Source: Gonium pectorale (lineage: Eukaryota > Chlorophyta > Chlorophyceae > Chlamydomonadales > Volvocaceae). Taken from it: 26,577 nucleotides of DNA. A program made the translations under genes and the position numbers. A model generated the notes under the pieces. That model was not told where the DNA came from, searched no databases, and saw only the letters and a program-made list of their open reading frames with translations. Positions 19,201 through 26,577 of the stretch are shown one piece after another. The stretch spans positions 2,893 to 29,469 of the forward strand of contig LSYV01000248.1 of NCBI GenBank assembly GCA_001584585.1, read 5' to 3'. The number at the start of each line of letters is the position of its first letter. The stretch's first letter is position 1.

Positions 19201-21185
19201 ACGTCTCCTCCATTTCCTCTCCAGTTGGACACACAGCAGGAAGGGCACCGCACAAGGTCCCGGCCGTCATGCCGGTGGCACATGCCAGGAGACGCCGCGC
19301 CTCTCGCCAGCAGGCTGTACAAACGTACACATCCATACGCGTACGCGCTCGTGCAAATCCGTACGCGCACACATAGGCCGTACCCACCTAGCACGGGCGC
19401 GTGCATCTGCTCTATGGGCAGGTTCTGATGCATGATCCTGGCGCCGGCGCCTGCGGGAAGGGGCAGAGGCGCGACGAGGCCAGGCAATCCGGAGGTCAGA
19501 GACGTCAAGCATATGCAGCTGCGTGCTGGTCCCCGGTGAGTCCCGTGATCGCTCGCCTACCCGCACACGCCGGCGGCTTGTCAATGCTGGACCCGTGCCC
19601 CATACCCAACCTCGCAGCTGATCGCGTTTTGCTCCTAGTTCCCTGCTCCTGGTCCCTTGTCCCTGCAAATCCATACGCTCACTTCTACCGTTCGGCGCTG
19701 CCCCTCGTCCTCCAGTCCCCCGCCCTTGCCTGTACCCCTCCCACCCGCCGAGACCACCAACTTACTTGGAAGCTGCTGCACCTCCCCCAGTGCACGGGCC
19801 TTGCTGCCGTACAGCACCATGCCGGTCGTGTCCACCTGCGGGCGGGGTTGGGTCGCCGTACATCGGGGGCGGGGAGTACGACGTACGACAAGGCATGGTC
19901 GAACGAATACGCCCAATCCAGGGCATCCCCCATTAGCCGCGGGGACCGCCCAGACCTGCCTCGCCCAGCCCGCCCTTTGCACGCCCGGGAATTAAGGCAG
20001 GTATATCCTGCGTATCATGTGCTCGCCAACCCCTCCCGCGGCGCGACCGAGCGAGAGGCAAGCGACGGGCAGCCCGCCGTAGGGGCAGCGGCACGCTGGT
20101 TGGCTGGCTGTGGCTGCGGCTGGGCGGCGGTGTCCCAGGGGCGGGCCTCTGGCGGGATCGCCTGTCCGCCCCGCACAACCCCATGGCCGTTGAGCGGCCC
20201 CAGTCCGCGCCGACCGCGTGCCACGGGCAATGGCCTCGCACCGTTCGCGTCTATCCGTCAGCCCGGCGGACGCGGCGACCGGGCTCGCGTGGCCCCAGGG
20301 TTCCCCCTCAAGGGACGGGCGGGCCGTCAAAGCCGACTGGCCAGCTTATGGCTGCCCATGGCCACAACTGCTGCCGGTGCCAGCGCCCGAGCCGCCACGT
20401 GGCGCCGCACAAGGCCGGCCAGCCCCCCCTGCTGCCGACACCCGGGACCAGCGTTGCGACGGCACCGGCCAGTGACATGACAGCCAGGGGGCAGGAGGGG
20501 CGAGGGGCCGTGCCGCGCCGCGCCGTGCACTGGTCCGAGTCCGGGCCCTAGGCTCAGGGCTTCGGGCTCCCGTGCAGCGGCTGGCCGGGCTAGGCCAGGG
20601 CCCGTAAGGTTTCGATCCGTCAGCGATCGGCTAGCGGGGCAGCTGCCTCACGGTTGGCGGTTGCACCTCCAGCGACATTTACAGCTCTCAGCTGCGTATG
20701 CTGCATAGGCATAGGCGTCGCGGCAGCCGCAGCGATGCTGCAGCGGCAGTGGTGTTAAAGGCTCCGGCTGTGGGCGGCAGCCTGCGGAGCGCTGGCGCTG
20801 GCTGGGCCCCACGCAAGCAACCAGGCGTAAATCTGCCAGCCCGCGCGATCATGTGAGCGTTTCAGGCACCGTCGACTGACCGAGCCGAGTGCCTATCCTG
20901 TGCGCTCCAGTACGCCTCCCCCCCCCCTTCGCCACAACACGACACCGCCGGGCACCGCACCTGCGGCGCCGCCGATATCGCTAGATTCAGTTGAGGCCGC
21001 GAAGCCGCAACCTCTGCGGCCGTTGGGCTGTCGGGCGGGCCCTCAACCCGATCTTCGCCGTCATCCCTGCGCCCATCCAGGTTCAGGGCGCCGCGTAGCA
21101 GTAAGTACTCCAAAGCTCCAGATCGCAGACTTGCTTCAGGCCAAGGAGCCCTCCGAACGCACCCATACTGCGCGAGCAGGTCCAT
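13249..21185 (-). CDS. PRP17: pre-mRNA-processing factor 17 (PRP17/CDC40), WD40 splicing factor
   Basis: A nuclear WD40 protein that acts in the second catalytic step of splicing. Seventeen exons (5' to 3'): 21185-21163, 21066-20961, 19835-19766, 19450-19388, 19079-19009, 18720-18636, 18301-18192, 17775-17683, 16928-16789, 16324-16219, 15996-15877, 15571-15449, 15280-15181, 14823-14690, 14320-14225, 13882-13770, 13429-13249. All phases agree and total 577 aa, against 579 in human. Landmarks: MDLLAQYG start with an in-frame TAG 7 codons upstream; [10 protein letters not shown] (about 87-96) as in plant PRP17; [13 protein letters not shown] (about 244-256); then seven WD40 repeats from about 265, with [69 protein letters not shown] and the terminal [11 protein letters not shown]. 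Oddities are a probable GC-AG seventh intron, a stop-free first intron and a 1.1-kb second intron. Gene identity is firm; the exon 7 end is the least certain boundary. Confidence 0.95.
14031..14098. repeat. 20-bp direct repeats flanking a small palindrome in PRP17 intron 15
   Basis: Copies at 14031-14050 and 14079-14098 (start CGCCCACAA, end GCAG) differ at 2 of 20 positions. The spacer between them contains the hairpin CACATA/TATGTG (about 14062-14078). The repeat-palindrome-repeat layout resembles a tiny insertion with duplicated flanks, but 20 bp is long for a target duplication. Confidence 0.7.
15078..15098. repeat. CCCA microsatellite in PRP17 intron 13
   Basis: About five tandem CCCA units lie in the intron between exons 13 and 14, followed by an A/T-richer stretch. 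No function is apparent. Confidence 0.8.
16930..16960 (-). repeat. tandem repeat forming the 3' end of PRP17 intron 8
   Basis: On the minus strand the unit ACCCACCGCA occurs in tandem (about three copies) directly before the exon 9 acceptor at 16928. Only the last copy ends in AG, so the repeat supplies the pyrimidine-rich tract. Confidence 0.7.
17515..17645. other. A/T-rich island inside PRP17 intron 8
   Basis: About 130 bp of A/T-rich sequence, quite unlike its GC-rich surroundings, lies within intron 8 (16929-17682) just downstream of exon 8. It contains the perfect hairpin GATCAT/ATGATC (17544-17559) and, on the PRP17 strand, one TGTAA motif (17575-17571). It could be a small inserted element or an intronic regulatory or poly(A) region. 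No coding frame stands out. Confidence 0.65.
17782..17819 (-). repeat. perfect 19-bp tandem duplication at the PRP17 intron 7 acceptor
   Basis: The 19-bp unit at 17782-17800 is repeated exactly at 17801-17819. On the gene strand these are two back-to-back pyrimidine tracts immediately before the exon 8 acceptor CCGCAG. A recent duplication of splice-site context is the simple reading. Confidence 0.85.
19836..20960 (-). other. large second intron of PRP17
   Basis: At 1,125 nt this is the longest intron in the gene. It has a clear donor (CAG/GTGCGG) and acceptor (CCCGCAG). Frames of up to several hundred codons cross it on both strands, but the region is GC-rich and none resembles a known protein, so I do not call a nested gene. 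No repeat structure was noticed. Confidence 0.6.
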
Positions 21186-21624
21186 TTCCGACCGGCGGCT
21201 GAGCTAAGGTCCCCTAGCCGTCCTCAGGTTAGGCCTCCAGCTCCGTAAGCAGGTGGCGGGATGACGGGAGCAGCCAGAACCACCATAGAAAGTCAAACCC
21301 CCGTCATATCAGAGACCTTTATAAGCCTCAGCGCTAGTTGCAACTAGCGAGTGAGTTTGAAGCACTGAACGAGCAGGGCGAGGCAGGAGAGTCTTCAGCA
21401 GCAGTATGGGCTCAGGAATTGTTACTAAATACTAATTGACGCTATGTTCAGTACGGGTTTTGCTCCCTCCAGGAGCTAGGAGTGAAGGAGTCGTCTTGTC
21501 GGTTGGTTCGGTAACGACCAAACAGTCAGGGAAGACGTTGGGCAGAACTGAGCTTTGTCTCATACACAAAAGCACCCACTGCTCATGGGTAAAATAGCTC
21601 CTACTGGACCCAGAACTTGCTGCC
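21186..21624. promoter_or_regulatory. divergent promoter between PRP17 and the unrecognised gene
   Basis: 439 bp separate the two divergent start codons. A TATA-like box, TTTATAAG (21318-21325), faces the plus-strand gene about 300 bp before its ATG, with a perfect 18-bp palindrome just downstream of it. No TATA box is evident on the PRP17 side. In-frame stops close to both ATGs (TAG at 21206-21204 on the minus strand; TAG 27 nt before 21625 on the plus strand) support both starts. Confidence 0.6.
21332..21349. promoter_or_regulatory. perfect 18-bp palindrome near the TATA box
   Basis: CGCTAGTTG joins directly to its reverse complement CAACTAGCG with no spacer. It starts 7 bp after the TATA-like box, about where transcription should begin. 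A binding site for a dimeric regulator is an inference from symmetry and position only. Confidence 0.7.
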
Positions 21625-23655
21625 ATGCTGGAAGAGCCCTTGCCCGGAACTGACGTAGAGCGAGAGCCACTAACGCGTGACGGTGCAAGTGAAGGAGCTG
21701 GCCCGTCCAGTGGCGGCAAGCGCCTGCTGTGCTCCGAGGGCACCCTCGACGCATCGCCCGCGCGGCCCCTGCGGAAGACTCTGTCGCTCTCACTGTTCGT
21801 CTCGTGGCACACAATGAGTTCGAAGTCGCGGCACAACAGCCTGCAGCTGCGTAGAGTGGGCGGCGTGGAGGACCTCCAGGTGCGGGCTTGGGGGGCATGC
21901 GTGTTTCATTCACGCTGCGGGTGCTGTTCCCGCCAGCGGAGTGCAGGAGAATGTCCAAGTCAGACCCATATTCTTGACACACAGCTTGCGTTGGTACCCA
22001 GTGCCTGTGCTGGGTGCATGGGCGCTGGACAGAGGCCCCACCCCGTGCCCGCCCTGCTCCCGCACGGTGCTCCCGTGCCCGCTCTCCGGGCCACGCGGCT
22101 CCTAGCGCTAAAAGCACTGCCACCCACATTGATGCCCTTTCGACCACTTAGCCACCTCGTAATGTTTATGCCTGCTGTGTCCTTTCCGCGCCCTGAGTCT
22201 CGGGCCCTAAACGCCCTGACCGTACTCGTATGCCGTCCCTCGCCCGGCCTCCGCACGCAGGGCCTGCCGGCGGAGCTCATGTCACGAGCATTCCCCACGG
22301 GCGCCACCCCCGCGCACCTGTCTTCTCCCGCCTGCCGCGCCTACTACCACTTCACCCCGGAGCAGGTGCTGTACACGTGCGGCCACCTGGTGCTTGACGG
22401 TTGTTGGTTGGGGCTCGGGTGGCTGGCCGCTAGGGAGTGCCCGTGCGATACGCATTCGAAGTGAAGCAATGTATAAAGAGCAATGGAATGCACCTAGCAG
22501 TGTGAGTTATAGGGAGGAGTGAGCTGTGCCCTGGGCGGGGGGGTCGAACGCCCCCGAAACCCGCGGGGGGGGGGGTTCGACGGCTTGCTCAACTGCAATG
22601 TTCAGTACGGCCCGGGGCGATGGCGGCCGCCCTAAACCTGGCTATGCGCGGCGCTAGCGCACTGGAGAGTACACCTTGTCGCATCTTACCCTTCCGAAAC
22701 CGGTCGACCAAGTATCGAACTGGTCCGTCCACCCGACCCGCATTACAGGAGTGCCTCAGCCTGCCCTCCGACGTGGTGCGCACGTGGCTGAAGCTGGTCG
22801 TGTCGTACGACGGCTGGGAGTATGTCGTACATGAGAGGCCGCTGCGCTCAAACGACCCCGCGCAGCCGGACGGCTCCGCAGACACGCCGCTGCTCGTCAC
22901 GGTGGGTTTGGGGGCGTCGTACAATACTGTAGTACACATGCACAGGAGTGCTTACCTGAGGGCTTACCCGTCAGTGGGCGTGTGCGGTTTGCAGCTGCGC
23001 CATTCTTTCGCCAAGCTGCACTCTGTCTTCCCCCTGCCTGAGTGCCTTTGGTCGTGTGTGCTTTGTCCACCTGAGTTCCCATCAGCAGTAGTCCCTGCTG
23101 GATTATTGCGCCAGTCTGCAGGCGGCGGCAGAACATGATCTTAAAGGTAACGACCGCAGTATCGTAATCTAGTAACCGGCTACCCTCCCCAACCGTCCCC
23201 TCCCCAACCGCCCCCTCCCGCGCCGGTCGTCGCAGGTGATTGAGTTTGAGAGCACGGCCATGGTGATTGGCCACCTGGGCATCCAGGTGCAGCTGGTGTC
23301 GTACCCGGTGGTCTCGGTGCGCAAGGTACGACGCTGCAGGCGGGATTGCGAAACGGGGGCATCCCGACGAGGGGCCACGTGCCCACGGTTCCCCGTACAC
23401 ATGACGTTATGAGCTCGATGGCCCGCCAAGTGTGCTGCGCAGTTATGCCTCCGTGATGCTCGTCTTGTTAGTGCCTCCTCCTTCACGGCGATGATGACGT
23501 GCACTGGCGGCGGCAAAGTGTTTCCATCAGGGTCAACTGCCAAACATTAGACCTGTGAACGGTCATCAACCGCCAACCGTTTGCAGGACTTCCTGGACGA
23601 CGTGGACTACCGGCTGCGCACCGACCCGGACGGCTTCCGCGGCATCCTCAGCTGA
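21625..23655 (+). CDS. unrecognised 231-aa protein, five exons, all introns phase 0
   Basis: I do not recognise this protein. Exons 21625-21879, 22261-22389, 22749-22901, 23236-23325 and 23587-23655 join with every junction between codons. Donors are GTGCGG, GTGCTT (weak), GTGGGT and GTACGA; acceptors are all CAG. An in-frame TAG 27 nt upstream fixes the start. Residues 1-50 are a Gly/Ser/Glu/Arg-rich, probably disordered, tail. Residues 51-85 are basic and Ser-rich. The compact part runs from about 110: YYHFTPEQVLYTCGHL, then SLPSDVVRTWLKLVVSYDGW (about 132-151), a polar loop rich in Asp/Pro, strand-like VIEFESTAMVIGHLGIQVQL (180-199) and an acidic end DFLDDVDYRLRTDPDGF. There is no signal peptide, clear membrane span, zinc site or nucleotide motif. 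It diverges from PRP17 across 439 bp. Coding character is good from exon 2 on; the weak second donor and possible missing exons are the main doubts. Confidence 0.68.
22543..22581. repeat. G/C hairpin in intron 2 of the unrecognised gene
   Basis: GTCGAACGCCCCC pairs with GGGGGGGTTCGAC (one mismatch in 13) across a short loop containing GAAACCCGCG and extra G residues. It lies about 170 bp before the exon 3 acceptor. It should form a very stable RNA stem; no tRNA or known RNA family fits. Confidence 0.75.
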
Positions 23656-23912
23656 CGGCTCGGAGTTGTGGTCGACCCATGGGCCTACCTGGCTGCAAGA
23701 CGCCTGGTTAGGGCCGCAGCTTGTCCCGCCCTGGAGCGGAGCGGCAACCGCAGGATCGTGGGCATGGGGCGTCCGGCGGGGGAGCACCTTGACTGCTGGA
23801 CTGCCGAGGGCTCTACCAGCAGGCGGTCGTTCGTAACCTACTAAGCCGTAAACCCAACGGACTAGGAAAGGACCCTGCTGGTAGGAGGGATCGTGGCTTT
23901 AGAGCGCTGGAG

Positions 23913-23982
23913 CACGGCGCACGTCTGAATGTGATATGTATGCGTAACGATATGCTCAAAACACGGCGCACGTCTGAGTGTG
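23913..23982 (+). repeat. 21-bp direct repeat pair downstream of the unrecognised gene
   Basis: CACGGCGCACGTCTGA followed by A/G and TGTG occurs at 23913-23933 and 23962-23982 (one difference, period 49). It lies about 260-330 bp after the stop codon, probably in or near the 3' UTR. Confidence 0.75.
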
Positions 23983-24851
23983 TGAGTCACTGAGTGGTGC
24001 CATGGTAGTGACAGCGTGACATAGATGCGGCAGCCGGAATGCGAATACCTGCCAACCGAGCAAAGTGGACCAGCCGTTTAGGATTGGACGTTCACCCAGC
24101 GCCGCTCAGCATGTCATAGGCCACAGTGGTGCTGGGGCGATGTGCGTGACAGATGTGTGATTGTCCAGCATCTTGGTATAGAGCAATGGTGGGAGGGCTC
24201 GCGGGCGGGCGGCGAGGGCGCCCAACTCCCGCCGTATATATGTATTCCACAAGTTTGCGCCAGCGGCGTTTTTCCCTACTGACGATGGCTGAGCACGACT
24301 GCTGACCTTTACTGTACGGTGATTTCCTGTCTTTTCTGCTTCATGGTCGATGCTCCTGCGATGCAACTTATACTGGACGTGTTCTTGCGGTATGTTTAGG
24401 AGCCTGGGAGGGAATGACCCTGACGGTTTACGTATCGTGTACATGAAAACTGTATCTGTTATTTTATTTGCCAATGTGAGTCTGCGTGGCCGTGCTATGG
24501 GTCCGTACGCATGCCTCCGCATAAGCCAGGCACGCAGTGGTCGGTGCGCGAGCCGTTGTCTGAGGACGCCAGGCGCGCACGATGGGGCGCGTAGACAGCT
24601 GGTGTCGGACCAGGCCCAAGCTATTCCTGTGATGGTGTTTGGGGCCCTGAGGCACCGGTGCTACGTCTGGCTTGTTCGCAGGACTGAGCTCCAGGAGCCC
24701 CGAGCCGCATGCTTGACACAGGGTGCGCGCCGCAGGCCTTCCCGTGGAGCGTTTAGTGACGCGAAGGGCGCTGGGAGCCGGAGACAGCCTGCATCGCTCG
24801 GAGGCAAGCGCCCGGCCCAATGAAGCCCGCGTGGCTCATGTCGCTGGGACA

Positions 24852-24876
24852 GCGGATCCGCCGGATATATATCCGG
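24852..24876. repeat. adjacent perfect palindromes
   Basis: GCGGATCCGC (24852-24861) is followed, sharing one base, by CCGGATATATATCCGG (24861-24876), a perfect 16-bp palindrome with a TATATAT core. No gene start could be linked to it. Confidence 0.7.
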
Positions 24877-26412
24877 ATAGGATGCGTTGGGTGTTTCTTG
24901 GCGCTTAGAACACGTGTGCCAGCGGCTTTAGGGCGGCAGGGGCAGCAGTCACACGCGGCAGGACACACGCTGAACGTGCAGTTGCGCGTTGTACGACACT
25001 TTCCGTTGTGGCAAAGCCCCCGGTGTAGCATGTGCCTCGCGTTCAAGATGGAGGGTGAAGGCAGGCGAGGTGGCAGTGAGCTATGAGATGGTAAGGCCGC
25101 AGGCGAAGATGGCGGCTTTTCACGCGCTAGGGTATGTATAGGCAGGCTTCGCGTGCAGCTCAATGGACGCGCGTCCACAATGAGTGTTAGAGTGTTACAG
25201 CGTGTGCCCATCTTTGAAGCCGCTGCTGCCTGCGTAGACGGCTGCTGCTGGCACCACAAGTTTGCCGTCCCGTGGCCCAGGTCTGTATCCAGGTCGGCAG
25301 GATGGGCCCCGCCTAATCAACTTCCGCGCGCATTGAGCCCTAGGCATCTCATCAGTGAAAAAGGGCTACAGCAAAAAGAGACTGATGCGACTGTCCCGCT
25401 GACCTGCCGCCGGCCGACGCGGCTGAGCCGCTGCCCAGAACCGGCTGAACGCCAACCTCGCTGATCGACCGTCAAGGGTCAACGCCAGCTCATATCATGC
25501 ACAGGCAGATGCGGTGCCGGCTAAGAGGCTAGGAGCTCCACGAGTGGCCAGGGGTGGCGCCACACGCAGCGAGGGCCGCAGCGCTGCACGTCTGGTCGCT
25601 CTAGGCGTTCAGCTGCTGCCTCCAGGTGAAGGTGGCGGAGTTGCTGAGGTGCCCCAGTTAGGGCAGGCCCATGTGATGCCGGGGGAAAAGCAGCCATAAA
25701 GATGTAGGACCTAAGGCGCTAGTGAGAAATTGAGCAACGGCAACCGCACCGACTGCCGGCAAAGCCGGGGGAGCTGCTGTCCACGCGATCAGGCCGATGT
25801 ACTCGTATCGTGGCAGTGCACGACAGAGAAACGATTAAGTCAGTTACAAGTAAGGCCCGCCTACCCTAAAAAAAACCGTTCTATAGGCGGCGGTGCGCCA
25901 GGTGCGCCTTCCGCGTCCGTACAGGTGAAGCTGGAGCTTTTTATGAGATCAAACATTACGCTTTACGCAACACTTGCAGATGTATTTCCCGCATACTCTG
26001 TTATACCTGCTCATGCTGGCGACAACTGTCAACGGTCGAAACATCGTTCGTACGGCAATGTCTAATTTTGGCGTTAGCAAAAATGTGTTTTTGGGACGCC
26101 GGCAACGACCGCGCCGTACGGTGTACGGCCAACATTTGCCTTGGTCTATTCTTCTCTCCTAGCTTAGTCTAATCGTCTGTGATCTGCTATGCGATGTTTT
26201 GAGTTGACCTTGTGCGTTTGTGTGAGCAGCCTCGCGCTTGGACCTCTTTACAGAGCTCTCCCTATTGCATCGTTTGACAAGTAAAGAACAGATAATAGAA
26301 ACAGTGCCTAAATGCGAGCAGCCGCGGTAGTACCCATACTCAACAAACAGCGTTGAGGCGTCAGTAAGCAGGATACGGTGGGATCAAGGTAAGTCCCGTC
26401 CCCCGGGCGACA

Positions 26413-26577
26413 GGGGCGTCAGCACCGCGTTATGGGCCCCTCCCCCAGGGTGAAGGGGCGTATGCGACCGCGAGACGGGCCCCCTTCCTCGGGGATACAG
26501 AGGCGTGACCACCGCGTTATGGAGTCCCTACCTCAGGGTGAAAAGGGGCGTATGCACCGCGTGACGGGCCCCTTCCC
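26413..26577. repeat. minisatellite of about 45-bp units, running off the right edge
   Basis: Four units begin with GGGGCGT or GAGGCGT at 26413, 26455, 26500 and 26545 (periods 42, 45, 45). Each continues with CACCGCG or GACCGCG and a GGGCCCC or GGAGTCC block. Units 1 and 3 (ACCGCGTTATGG) resemble each other more than units 2 and 4 (ACCGCG then GACGGGCCCC), giving a higher-order period of about 88-90 bp. The array continues past the window. Confidence 0.85.

Larger units (their letters stand above)
23656..26412. other. right-hand 2.8 kb without a supported gene
   Basis: This begins with the 3' UTR of the unrecognised gene, though no TGTAA signal was found in its first 800 bp. Reading frames of up to about 170 codons overlap on both strands with no motif I recognise. 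It contains a short direct repeat (23913-23982), a TATATAT-containing palindrome (24861-24876), a minus-strand TGTAA near 25194, and an A/T-richer block from about 25860 to 26330. A donor-like CAAG/GTAAGT near 26388 could belong to a non-coding exon of a gene beyond the window. Confidence 0.45.

Noticed and set aside
19401..20480. 359-codon plus-strand frame opposite PRP17
   Set aside because: It overlaps PRP17 exons 3 and 4 antisense and its large intron, and shows no domain or exon structure.
22397..22400. alternative donor for exon 2 of the unrecognised gene (GACG/GTTGTT)
   Set aside because: It would leave phase 1 and break the frame of exon 3. The weaker CTG/GTGCTT keeps phase 0.
22543..22581. 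tRNA-like GGTTCGA near a hairpin
   Set aside because: The GGTTCGAC is part of a simple two-arm hairpin; no cloverleaf or anticodon arm can be built around it.
24350..25464. frames of 103-168 codons on both strands
   Set aside because: They overlap each other in several frames, contain no recognisable motif and cannot be chained into exons.
26413..26577. CRISPR-like repeat array
   Set aside because: Units are contiguous and diverged with no unique spacers, and the genome is clearly nuclear eukaryotic.

Overview
The window is nuclear DNA from a green alga of the Chlamydomonas/Volvox (volvocine, Chlorophyceae) type. The evidence is high GC with strongly C/G-ending codons, many short introns with GTGCG/GTGAG/GTRNG donors and Y-rich/GCAG acceptors, a divergent intronless H2A-H2B histone pair with matching 3' stem-loops, and scattered TGTAA motifs (the usual poly(A) signal of this group). 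The species cannot be fixed by eye. One unresolved base (n) is at position 32.

Layout. 1-538: mostly non-coding, with at most a fragment of an exon at the left edge. 549-1812: replication-type histone H2A (minus) and H2B (plus), transcribed away from a shared ~270 bp promoter, each closed by a 6-bp-stem/4-nt-loop palindrome. 1813-4947: about 3.1 kb with no gene I can support. 4948-10516 (+): a 12-exon membrane transporter of the amino-acid/choline transporter (BAT1/UGA4/GABA-permease-like) family, 568 aa, reconstructed with every splice phase consistent. 10517-13248: intergenic space between two convergent genes. 13249-21185 (-): the complete 17-exon gene for the WD40 splicing factor PRP17/CDC40, 577 aa. 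21186-21624: a divergent promoter with a TATA-like box and a perfect 18-bp palindrome. 21625-23655 (+): a 5-exon gene for a 231-aa protein I do not recognise, with all four introns in phase 0. 23656-26412: no supported gene. 26413-26577: start of a ~45-bp minisatellite that runs off the window.

The genes look like unrelated housekeeping neighbours (chromatin, amino-acid transport, pre-mRNA splicing) rather than one pathway. I see no CRISPR array, tRNA, rRNA, complete transposon or defence-like cassette. The parts most worth a second look are the unrecognised phase-0 gene, a probable GC-AG intron and a stop-free 96-nt first intron in the splicing-factor gene, diverged inverted repeats (one pair lying in two introns of the transporter), and several near-perfect palindromes.
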